A program made the position numbers and the translations under genes. 64,000 nucleotides of DNA. Source: Variovorax sp. KBW07 (GTDB lineage Bacteria > Pseudomonadota > Gammaproteobacteria > Burkholderiales > Burkholderiaceae_C). Shown here piece after piece: positions 44,028-52,183 of this stretch (the first letter of the stretch is position 1; each line of letters starts with the position of its first letter). The stretch is from positions 1 through 64,000 of the forward strand of contig NZ_QAJK01000058.1 of NCBI RefSeq assembly GCF_003852515.1. Direction: 5' to 3'. The notes below the pieces were generated by a model. The model was given only the letters and a program-made list of their open reading frames with translations. It did no database searches and was not told where the DNA came from.

Positions 44028-45230
44028 CTACGTGGTGCCGTTGCTCGCGGCGCGAAGCCGTGCCACGCGGCGAAGGTGCCACGACAAGGGCCCGAACTGG
44101 CCTTCGATGAGCGTGGCGCGGCGGAAGTAGTGGCCGACCGCCAGCTCTTCCGTCATGCCCATGCCGCCATGCAACTGCACCGCGCCCTGCCCCACGGCCC
44201 TGCACGCCTTCGCGACCGCCACCTTGGCGGAAGACACGGCGCGGGCGCGCTCGTGCGCCGTGGCGGCGTCGATGGTTTCGCCCACGCTCGCGGTGAGCGC
44301 GGCGGCCTGCTCCAATGCCATGTGCATGTCGGCCAGCCGATGCTGCAGCACCTGGAAACTGGAGATCGGCACGCCGAACTGCTTGCGCTGGCGCACGTAG
44401 TCGAGCGTGTCGTGCATCAGGCGGCGCATGACGCCGATGGATTCGGCGCAGATGGCCAGCGCGGCCTCGTCATGCGCCCGCTCGATCTGCGGCAGGGCCG
44501 CGCCTTCGGTACCGAGCAGGGCATCGGCAGGCAGGCGCACGTTGTCGAAGGCGATGTCCGCGGCGCGGCCGCCATCGCGCGTGGGGTAGGCGCGCAGGCG
44601 AAGGCCCGGTGTGTCCTTGGGCACCACGAGCAGCGAGAGTCCGTTCGCATCGCACGGGCCGCCACTGCCGCGCGCCGAGACGATGAAGTGGCTGGCCCAG
44701 GGCGCGGCCTGCACCACCGCCTTGTGGCCATCGAGCCGGAAGCCGTCACCTTCGCGCACGAGGCGCGCCTGGACGTCGGCGCGGTCGTGCCGGCTTTGCG
44801 GCTCGGCGTGCGCGAAGGCCAGCACCGCCTGCCCGGCGACGACGCGCGCGAGCAAGGCATCGGCCTGCGCGCCAGGGTGGCGCTGCAGCAGGCCCGCGCC
44901 GATCACCATCGTGGAGAGATACGGCTCGGCCGCCAGCGCGCCGCCCAGCGTTTCCATCAGCGCGAGGTGTGCGGGCATGCCGAAGCCCAGGCCGCCTTGC
45001 GCTTCGGGCAAGGCCGCGCCCAGCAGGTCGAGCTCGCGCGACAGGCCTTGCCAGAATGGCGGCGGCGCATCGTCGGCATCGTCCGCACCGTCTGCATGGG
45101 CCAGCGCGTGCAGGCGCTGCTCGAAGCCGTGGTGGTCGTCGAGGTAGCGCGCAAGACTGTCGCGCAGCATCGCGAGGGTGTCGTCCTGCTCGGCCAGCGT
45201 GGTTGTTGTTGTCGTGGTGGTTTTGCTCAT
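44028..45230 (-). CDS. Acyl-CoA dehydrogenase, small/partner subunit type
   Basis: The 400-residue product is in the pimeloyl-CoA dehydrogenase small-subunit-like branch, with LGAALPEAQGGLGFG and VQLHGGMGMTEELAVGHYFRRA. It starts with a run of eight Thr encoded by an ACA/ACC repeat. It is 10 bp downstream of the partner dehydrogenase gene and the two probably form a heteromeric enzyme, as is known for acyl-CoA dehydrogenases acting on dicarboxylic or sterol-side-chain acyl-CoA. The N-terminal segment is longer and more acidic than usual. Confidence 0.86.
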   Translation of the reverse strand: MSKTTTTTTTTLAEQDDTLAMLRDSLARYLDDHHGFEQRLHALAHADGADDADDAPPPFWQGLSRELDLLGAALPEAQGGLGFGMPAHLALMETLGGALAAEPYLSTMVIGAGLLQRHPGAQADALLARVVAGQAVLAFAHAEPQSRHDRADVQARLVREGDGFRLDGHKAVVQAAPWASHFIVSARGSGGPCDANGLSLLVVPKDTPGLRLRAYPTRDGGRAADIAFDNVRLPADALLGTEGAALPQIERAHDEAALAICAESIGVMRRLMHDTLDYVRQRKQFGVPISSFQVLQHRLADMHMALEQAAALTASVGETIDAATAHERARAVSSAKVAVAKACRAVGQGAVQLHGGMGMTEELAVGHYFRRATLIEGQFGPLSWHLRRVARLRAASNGTT

Positions 45231-45240
45231 GGACGGGACC

Positions 45241-46452
45241 TCAGCGCGACAGCAGGTGGCTCGCGACGATGTTGCGCTGCACCTCGCTGGAGCCGGCGTA
45301 GATGGAGGCGGCGCGGTCGTTGAGGTAGGCCGACATCGAGAACACCGCCTCTTCGGGGATCGGCAGCTCGCCTTGCAGGCCGTCGTCCAGCGGCAGGTTG
45401 GCGGCAGCGTAATGGCCGGCGATTTCGACGCCGAGTTCGGTCAGCCGCTGGCGAAGCTCGGAGCCCAGCACCTTGCCCATCGATGGGCGGATGCCGTGCG
45501 GCTCGCCGCGTGCCTGCGCGCGCAGCGACTGCAGCTCGGTGGCTTCGAGGGCATCGATGGCGCAGTCCATCTCGGCGAGGCGCAAGGCCATGTCGCCGGC
45601 CTCGCTGTCGTCGTCACGGCCGGAGGTTGCAAACGCAGCATCGGCCGCCGCGCTCAACCGACGCAGGCGTGCACGCAGCATCGGAGCCCAGGCACCGCCG
45701 CGTTCGTGCTGCAGCAGGTACTTGGCGATGGTCCAGCCCTGGTTCTCTTCGCCGATCAGCCCCGAGGCGGGCACACGCACATCGTCGAAGAACACCTGGT
45801 TGAGTTCGTGGTCGCCCGAGATGCTGATGATCGGCCGGATCGTGACGCCCGGCGCGGGAAGGTCGAAGCACAGGAAGCTGATGCCCTGCTGCGGCTTGCC
45901 GCCCGAGGCGGTGCGCACCAGGCAGAACATGCGGTTGGCGTACTGCGCGTGCGTGGTCCAGATCTTGGTGCCGTTCAGGACGTAGTGGCCACCATCGCTG
46001 TCGTCATCGCGCACGGCCTTGCATTGCAGCGAGGCCAGGTCCGAGCCGAACTGCGGTTCCGAATAGCCCTGGCACCAATAGTCTTCGCCCGAGCGGATGC
46101 CCGGTAGCCACGCGCTCTTCTGCGCCTCGGTGCCGAAGGCGATGATCACCGGCGCGACCATGCCGGGGCCCATCGGCGCGCGCGGTGGCGCATCGGCCGC
46201 GGCCAGTTCGCTGGCGAAGAGGTAGTGCTGCATCGGCGTCCACCCGGTGCCGCCATGCTCGATCGGCCAGTGCGGCACGCTCCAGCCACGTGCCGCGAGG
46301 ATGCGGTGCCAGCGGTTGCTCCATTCGTAGTCGGTGAAGATGCCGGAGCAGCGCCGGCCCGCCGTGCGCAAGTCGGGCGTCAGCTCGCGCGCGAGGAAGT
46401 CGCGCACCTCGTCTCGGAATGCGGTCTCCGCCGCGCTGAGGGTCCAGGCCAT
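45241..46452 (-). CDS. Acyl-CoA dehydrogenase, large subunit type
   Basis: The 403-residue product has YWCQGYSEPQFGSDLASLQC, the LNGTKIWTTHAQYANRMFCLVRT flavin-domain segment (in part) and the C-terminal GSSEVQRNIVASHLLSR. It resembles the large subunit of pimeloyl-CoA-type dehydrogenases. It is the first gene of the five-gene minus-strand operon. An extended open frame to 46569 adds residues that do not fit the family. The ATG at 46452 gives MAWTLSAAETAFR. Confidence 0.88.
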   Translation of the reverse strand: MAWTLSAAETAFRDEVRDFLARELTPDLRTAGRRCSGIFTDYEWSNRWHRILAARGWSVPHWPIEHGGTGWTPMQHYLFASELAAADAPPRAPMGPGMVAPVIIAFGTEAQKSAWLPGIRSGEDYWCQGYSEPQFGSDLASLQCKAVRDDDSDGGHYVLNGTKIWTTHAQYANRMFCLVRTASGGKPQQGISFLCFDLPAPGVTIRPIISISGDHELNQVFFDDVRVPASGLIGEENQGWTIAKYLLQHERGGAWAPMLRARLRRLSAAADAAFATSGRDDDSEAGDMALRLAEMDCAIDALEATELQSLRAQARGEPHGIRPSMGKVLGSELRQRLTELGVEIAGHYAAANLPLDDGLQGELPIPEEAVFSMSAYLNDRAASIYAGSSEVQRNIVASHLLSR

Positions 46453-46576
46453 GGTGTTGTCTCTCGCATCGGGATACACCGGCGCAGTGTGAGGCCCGCA
46501 CGTGCCGCCGGCATCGTCGGATTGGACGAATGAGTCGCGGGAGAGACAACGCGACAGCGCTACCGTCACCCGTAGC

Positions 46577-47260
46577 TCAGGCTGTGTTGATGGCGCTGTT
46601 CCTGAATTCGGAGTTCTCGAAGAAGCTGCCGTAGTAAGTCACCTTCTCCCCCTTGACGCTGTCACCCTTGATGCCATCACAGTGGCAATCGAGAATTTCC
46701 ACATGGGTCCATTGGCAGTTGACGAAGCCCAGGTTCTTCCAGGTGCAGCTTTGGAATTTGCAGCCTGACCATTGAGTGCCCGAGTACACCGCGCCGGCCA
46801 ACGTCGCGCCCGTGAAGGTACAGCCCGACATGCCGGCCCCGCTCATGTCGCAGTCGCTCATGGAGCCACCCCCACCGCCAGTGCAGTCGGACATGTGCGA
46901 GTCCTTCATCGTGCACTTGTCGTAGTTGCTGCCTTCCAGCGTGCACTGCGTCATTTCCATCTTCTGCATGTTGCAGTTGCTGAAAGTGCAGTTGGTGAAG
47001 GTGCAACCCGTGATGCGCAGCCTTGCCATATCGCAACCGGAAAACAGAATCCCGGTGAACTGGCTCGATGACCAGTTCGCGTCCCTGAAGGTGGTCGCCG
47101 TGAAGCTGCTGCCGTTGAAGCGGGTCGATGCGATGGTGATGAGATCGAGGTCGAGCCCGGAGTAGCTGCCGCTGTCGCTCTCGCCAGACAGGCCGGCTTG
47201 CGCGCCGTCGGCGCCCTTGCGCCACTTGTCGTGGTCTTTGATGATCTGGTTTGCGCTCAT
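46577..47260 (-). CDS. Pentapeptide-repeat-like protein, last gene of the T6SS island
   Basis: The 227-residue protein is built of repeating five-residue units with central Leu/Phe/Met/Cys (for example TFTNCTFSNC, SDCDMSGAGMSGCTF), giving a right-handed quadrilateral helix; a GGGGGS insert breaks it near the middle. Such proteins can mimic DNA or scaffold other proteins. Its ATG overlaps the stop of the upstream membrane-protein gene by four bases. Its role may be immunity, effector accessory or effector; context alone does not decide. Base composition is lower in GC than the flanks. Confidence 0.72.
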   Translation of the reverse strand: MSANQIIKDHDKWRKGADGAQAGLSGESDSGSYSGLDLDLITIASTRFNGSSFTATTFRDANWSSSQFTGILFSGCDMARLRITGCTFTNCTFSNCNMQKMEMTQCTLEGSNYDKCTMKDSHMSDCTGGGGGSMSDCDMSGAGMSGCTFTGATLAGAVYSGTQWSGCKFQSCTWKNLGFVNCQWTHVEILDCHCDGIKGDSVKGEKVTYYGSFFENSEFRNSAINTA

Positions 47261-48420
47261 GGTGAATCCGTGGTGCCTCCGCCTGTTCCATTCGTCAACC
47301 TCGCCTGCGCTTCCGCCAACGCCTCGGCAGTGCCGTAGTGTTTGAGGAGTTCAATTTCATCCGCCAAGCCCAACCGGCCCTGCGCCCGATACACCAACGC
47401 CGTCATCGCGGCACCTGTTTGCACGGGCCGGTCTTCGGGCTCGCCCAGCCCGCTGTCGCTGTTCCACTCCGCAGGGAACCTGGCCCATGAGCAAGTCATC
47501 TGACTGATCTTGTGCATCAGAACCCGCATGAAGTCGGGCCCTTGCTCCAGCTCGTACTGCGACAAGCTCGGCAACCCGCAGTAGGTTCCGTAGGCGTGCG
47601 GCACGAAGCGCGGAACCTTGTTGTAGTGCTTCGTCACGTTGGCCGGGATCTGATCCTCCGTGGGGCCTTCCTGCATGTACAGCCGGATGTACTCCCACAG
47701 CCGCAGGGCCTGGGCCGCCGGGTTCAGCGTCAGGCTGGGGCCGACATAGATAGCGTCTTCGTCGCTGCCGTCGGGCTTCAATGGGGCCTGGTACAGCGCC
47801 AGCGAGCCAATGATCTCCGAGGCCATCGGGTGACCGTCGGGCACGCGGCTGGGCAGGGCTACCAGCCGGTCCCAATCGAATACCTTGTTGCCGCCGCAAT
47901 AGCCGGGGCGCAGCACATAGACCTTGCGGGTCAGGCGATTGAAGCGCACTCGACCGCGGGCATAGGTGAAGTAGTTGGTGCGAGCGCCCATGCCGAAGAA
48001 CCAGCCGTAGAGAAGAAAGGCGACGCCAAGGGCGAGAGGGAACAGCAGGAGCCAACCGAACCAAATGAGTAGTCCATCGCCATCATGCTCATACGGGTTG
48101 ATTTGCCAGAACATGATGAACCTGTTGAAGAGCAACGGACTCACTGCGAACCCGTACCACATCCAAATAATCAGCGAAGCAAAGGGCACCACGATCAGTG
48201 TGCCCAACGTAGTGCGCCACTGCACATCCCAACCAGGGTTACACAGTTCCAGATAAGCCTCGTTTTGCGCAAATACACAGCGGCCAGGAATATCGATGCC
48301 TTCAGCATCACTCGCTTCATCAACCCTCCATGCGCGCTGCCCATTCAGGTTGAGTTCCTTGCGCCCCTTTTCTACCGACTTGCGCTGCTGCCGGGCATAG
48401 CCATTTTCTGCATTAAACAA
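47257..48420 (-). CDS. Membrane protein of the T6SS effector island (DUF6708-like)
   Basis: The 387-residue product has two membrane helices (about residues 70-94 and 117-143), then a cytoplasmic domain of about 240 residues with RVRFNRLTRKVYVLRPG and WARFPAEWNSD. It resembles the DUF6708 proteins seen beside VgrG effectors, though I am not certain of the family. It starts 11 bp after the effector stop and is the best candidate for the immunity protein against the pore-former, because immunity to such effectors is membrane-bound. It is coupled to the pentapeptide gene. Confidence 0.6.
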   Translation of the reverse strand: MFNAENGYARQQRKSVEKGRKELNLNGQRAWRVDEASDAEGIDIPGRCVFAQNEAYLELCNPGWDVQWRTTLGTLIVVPFASLIIWMWYGFAVSPLLFNRFIMFWQINPYEHDGDGLLIWFGWLLLFPLALGVAFLLYGWFFGMGARTNYFTYARGRVRFNRLTRKVYVLRPGYCGGNKVFDWDRLVALPSRVPDGHPMASEIIGSLALYQAPLKPDGSDEDAIYVGPSLTLNPAAQALRLWEYIRLYMQEGPTEDQIPANVTKHYNKVPRFVPHAYGTYCGLPSLSQYELEQGPDFMRVLMHKISQMTCSWARFPAEWNSDSGLGEPEDRPVQTGAAMTALVYRAQGRLGLADEIELLKHYGTAEALAEAQARLTNGTGGGTTDSP

Positions 48421-48431
48421 GGTGGTGCTCC

Positions 48432-51104
48432 TTAAGCGGCCGAAGCCTGGGCGTTGGCAAGCTTTTGCAAGGTTTCTTTAAGGTTCTCGTGAACAGGCTT
48501 CTTCCCCCTTCTCTTCTTGTTGAGTGGGATGTCCTTGAGCCAGTCCTTCCACTCTTCATCTTTGAGAAACATGATGGCGACCACTGCAATCACCGTGAAT
48601 GCAGCCCCCACCAAACCCAAGATGCAGGCCGTCATGGCCCAGGTGGCCGCAGAAATACCAAACAACGCACCTGTCGCAGCCATGCCAGTGGCGGTGATGC
48701 TGAAAGCGGCTCCAGCGACGCTGGCCGATTGAGCCGCTGCCAACGCATAGTTCCCTCGCTGACCGGATTGAAGCGCATCGGTCGCATCCCAGTACACCCC
48801 GACCATCGCCGCCGGCAACAAGAACCTGAACGCCGTCATCCGCATGCCGCGCAAGCGCAGAGCATTCACGGTGTCCGCAACCGCATGCTGCGACGTCGCC
48901 ACAAAAATGCTTTCTCCCCTGGCACCTTCGAAGATGGTCACCTCATACGCCTTGGCCCGCCAGTCCAGGAGGGAACCGGTGCCCTGCATCAGGCTGCCCG
49001 CCATTTCCCAGCTGGTGCGCACGTCTTTCTTGACACTCAACTGGTAGCCCTTGACGAGGGCGTTGGCAACGTCGAACACACCGGCGACGGCAGCGCCGCG
49101 GACATATGGTGCACCTTCGCGGGCGAAGGTCATGCCTTCGGTGCGGCCTGCCTTTTCGATGGCACGCGTCGCATTGCGCAGACGGTCCGCGTCGGCTTGG
49201 CTCAAGGTCTGGGCATAGGCGGCGGCGGTCTTTCCCATGCTCACAAGGCCTGTGAGGGCCACGAACTTGATGATCCTGGCCTCGGCCTCAAGAACCGGCA
49301 GGTTCTTTACGGTTTGCATCATCTTGACGCTGAACAAGCTGGCCAGATGCAGCGGCCAGGCCATCTTTCGCATGAGCGCGCTTTTGCAAAGGGGCTTGAG
49401 CTTGCTGTCTGACGCGAAGTCGATGGCCTTGTCGCCGAGCGCGAAGCGCGCACCGTAAGGTTTGAGCACTTTGTCCACGAGACTTTCCGACCATGCGGTG
49501 GAGGGATCGGCGCCTGGCAAGCTGGCGGGCAAGGTTTCATTGAACATGTCCTGGAGGGTGCGTTTGAGTTCCTTGTTGTGGAAGCTGATGACGGAGCTCA
49601 GCGGATTGATGCCGAACAGGTCGGTCTGCTTGATCCAGTCTTGCCCCGTGCTGTTGCATTCGGTACCAGCCATGCAGTGCGAAATTTGTACGGTGAGTGC
49701 GCCCCCACCACCAGGCCCGTTAATCACGTCGTTCTCGGCGCTGTAGCGCCTGATGGCCTGCATCAGGCTGGGCGCTTTGAGCCAGGCCACATGGTCGATG
49801 CCGAATTGGGACAATCGGGCGGAGCTGGCTTCGTAGGCAATACGCTGCGCTTCAAGAATGTTGGCCGCACCTGCGTTGTCGAACAATTCTTCATACGCCT
49901 TATCGCCGGCCGCCAGTGCGGCGTCTCTTTCGCGTTGCTGGTTGGCATGGGCTATGGCCCGTGTTTCCGCATTGCGAGTCAACACTTCCGGGTTGCGTCG
50001 GGAGAGCATGACGTCGTCCTGGCCCCTCTGATCAAGCATCTTGTCCCACTGCGCGATGCGCTTGTTGACTCGGCCTACCGCCCCCTTCTTGATAAGCCCC
50101 CTGAGACTTTGCGCCGCGATGGCTGTCTGGTACACCCATTCATTGGTGACGCCGTTGGCAGCACCATCGGCCTGGGTCAGTTGCCACCGCGTGTAGCCGG
50201 TTTGCACCTCGGCCTGCAGGTGACCCAGTTCCTGCGCAATGCCGATGGCGTCTTCGCAAGCGACAATCGCCCCGCCGTTGTCGTCCAGGAACCTGGCGAT
50301 GTTTTGAAGGCGCTTGCCGTGTGCACCGGCGTAGTCAAGCTGCTTGACTACGGATGACTCCTCGACAGAAATTTTCCCGGCGTACTCCCCCGTGACCAGA
50401 TAGCTGTCGGTTTCCACGACACGCTTGTCTTCGTAGTCGCCCCAACCGCGCTCCATCACGCTGCTGCCCATCAGGCCATGCAACTGCGGCTCCAGTGCAT
50501 TGCGCACCTTTTCGTCTTGCAGCGCCTTGAACTCCGCCACCGTCCACTGGCTTGCATCCTTGTTGGGCACCGCGGTGTCAGGACCCGTTTTGCTGCCGTT
50601 CGCCCAGCCCGACACGTTGAAACGCTGCAGATATTTGTCCGGGTCTTTCCCGATCACCGTTTCCAGGTGCACCGGATCGATCGGGTCGGGATGAAACATG
50701 TACTGGAGCTTGGTGATGTCTTTCGCATCTTTCACCCATACGAGGCTTCTGTTGGCTCCCCACTCACCTGGGCTGCACGCCGCAAGGTTGTCGGTCTTTT
50801 CCGGGTGCTTGATGTCGATCTTCGTCAGATAGCCATGCGGGTGCACGACATAGGCAAGCCACTCGGGAGTTCGGTGCGGTGCTTCCGTTCGGATGTACAA
50901 ATAGCCGGCGCGAAGCATGCGCAGGTTGTATTTGGCGATCTGCATGCCCACACTGCCCGGCGTGACTTGCAACTGGCCGGTGAGCTTGAGCACATCCAGT
51001 GCCGCCATTCCTTCTTTCGTCGAACTGTAGGCGACGCCATAGCGCGCAAAAAGAATCGGCAGGCCCGTTTGGGCGCATTCCTTGCAAGCGGTTTTACAGG
51101 CCAT
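48432..51104 (-). CDS. T6SS VasX-like (BTH_I2691 family) pore-forming effector
   Basis: The 890-residue protein starts with the VasX N-terminal type of motif (C3, C7 and C10, then GLPILFARYGVA), has a long helical middle, and ends with several hydrophobic helices (about residues 765-860, FRFLLPAAMVGVYW, AAFSITATGMAATGALFG, AAFTVIAVVAIMFLKD). This fits the BTH_I2691/VasX colicin-like effectors that permeabilise target membranes. It follows the DUF4123 adaptor gene. ATG 51104 is chosen; a TTG at 51119 overlapping the upstream stop would add five residues. GC is lower than surroundings. Confidence 0.82.
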   Translation of the reverse strand: MACKTACKECAQTGLPILFARYGVAYSSTKEGMAALDVLKLTGQLQVTPGSVGMQIAKYNLRMLRAGYLYIRTEAPHRTPEWLAYVVHPHGYLTKIDIKHPEKTDNLAACSPGEWGANRSLVWVKDAKDITKLQYMFHPDPIDPVHLETVIGKDPDKYLQRFNVSGWANGSKTGPDTAVPNKDASQWTVAEFKALQDEKVRNALEPQLHGLMGSSVMERGWGDYEDKRVVETDSYLVTGEYAGKISVEESSVVKQLDYAGAHGKRLQNIARFLDDNGGAIVACEDAIGIAQELGHLQAEVQTGYTRWQLTQADGAANGVTNEWVYQTAIAAQSLRGLIKKGAVGRVNKRIAQWDKMLDQRGQDDVMLSRRNPEVLTRNAETRAIAHANQQRERDAALAAGDKAYEELFDNAGAANILEAQRIAYEASSARLSQFGIDHVAWLKAPSLMQAIRRYSAENDVINGPGGGGALTVQISHCMAGTECNSTGQDWIKQTDLFGINPLSSVISFHNKELKRTLQDMFNETLPASLPGADPSTAWSESLVDKVLKPYGARFALGDKAIDFASDSKLKPLCKSALMRKMAWPLHLASLFSVKMMQTVKNLPVLEAEARIIKFVALTGLVSMGKTAAAYAQTLSQADADRLRNATRAIEKAGRTEGMTFAREGAPYVRGAAVAGVFDVANALVKGYQLSVKKDVRTSWEMAGSLMQGTGSLLDWRAKAYEVTIFEGARGESIFVATSQHAVADTVNALRLRGMRMTAFRFLLPAAMVGVYWDATDALQSGQRGNYALAAAQSASVAGAAFSITATGMAATGALFGISAATWAMTACILGLVGAAFTVIAVVAIMFLKDEEWKDWLKDIPLNKKRRGKKPVHENLKETLQKLANAQASAA

Positions 51105-51115
51105 GATGCTTGGTT

Positions 51116-52183
51116 TCAACGCCGAGTGGCGTTAATGAAGTGGGTAGAAAATCGAACATCGGGTTGATCCCGAAGCAGTTCTTGAATCCGGCTCAGCGCC
51201 GTGTCCAGATGAGGCTGCTTCCAGTCCATGGCACGTGCGGCGCCTTCTTTGGGCATGTACTTCCAGGTGATCCACACGTAGTCTTCGAGATTGAGCTCTT
51301 GCAGTCCCATGCGCGCTGCGTCGGCCAGCATTTGCAATAGGCTGTCCGGATCGGGCTGTACTTCGACCGGTATGTTGTTGTCGGCATAGCTGCGCCAGAT
51401 CGAATTGGCGTCCGGCGAGACGCCCGAGAGGAACCACTGCGCCTCGTTGAACAGATTGCACGGCGAGCTACCGGCCTGAATGCCATGGGGCGGTACCGGC
51501 GCTTTGGCGTGAAACCATTGGGCGGGCGCTGCGGGATCGCTGAATGGACCCCAGGGCTGCATCACTGACCACCAATGGGTCACCGGGCCGAGCCACCTTG
51601 CTTGCTGGGACGAACTCAAGGCAGGCCAAACGCGCTGCATGACGCGCGGGTCCTGGTAGCGAAACAGCACGCTGTCTTCCTCGCGGGGTGGGCGCTGATC
51701 GCCCAGGTTGACCCAATGTCGGACGATGGCCTGGGGCGAAGCGGGGCTGATGACGACACCACAAAAATCCTGTTTCGTGACGCGCTCGTTAGCCTGTTGC
51801 GCAGCGAACTCCAGACAACGCGCCAACCATGCGCGCAAGACCCCGGTTTTGAATCCTGGGGTAGGAGCGATCAGCTCCTCAGGCAACTCCAGCAAGACAG
51901 GGGCGTGCTCTTCGCGGTGCTCGAAGTAGCCGTCAGGCACGATGACGCGATCGCGCATCCATTTGGAAAACTGATCGGCCAGCCCCTGCACCAAAGGGTT
52001 CTCTTCGCAGCGGTTGAACAGCAGGTAGGCCCGCGGGAGAACCGGCTCCCTTGAGGTTCTGGATGCCACCTCGCTCGAGTCCGTAGACGCGGGAACAGTC
52101 GAGGCACTCCAGCCTTGGATCAACGCATCGACCAACCCCGAGAAATGGGCGCTGTTCCCTTCGGTAACTGCGTCGTCGTTCAT
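51116..52183 (-). CDS. DUF4123 T6SS effector chaperone/adaptor (Tap/TEC-like)
   Basis: The 355-residue product has a DUF4123-type core (VMQPWGPF region; DPRVMQRVWPALSSSQQARWLG) found in T6SS adaptors that load a specific effector onto VgrG. Its ATG overlaps the vgrG stop (ATGA) and its stop touches the effector start. The middle position between vgrG and effector is the standard order for such cargo modules. The N-terminal 45 residues are Ser/Thr-rich. Confidence 0.83.
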   Translation of the reverse strand: MNDDAVTEGNSAHFSGLVDALIQGWSASTVPASTDSSEVASRTSREPVLPRAYLLFNRCEENPLVQGLADQFSKWMRDRVIVPDGYFEHREEHAPVLLELPEELIAPTPGFKTGVLRAWLARCLEFAAQQANERVTKQDFCGVVISPASPQAIVRHWVNLGDQRPPREEDSVLFRYQDPRVMQRVWPALSSSQQARWLGPVTHWWSVMQPWGPFSDPAAPAQWFHAKAPVPPHGIQAGSSPCNLFNEAQWFLSGVSPDANSIWRSYADNNIPVEVQPDPDSLLQMLADAARMGLQELNLEDYVWITWKYMPKEGAARAMDWKQPHLDTALSRIQELLRDQPDVRFSTHFINATRR

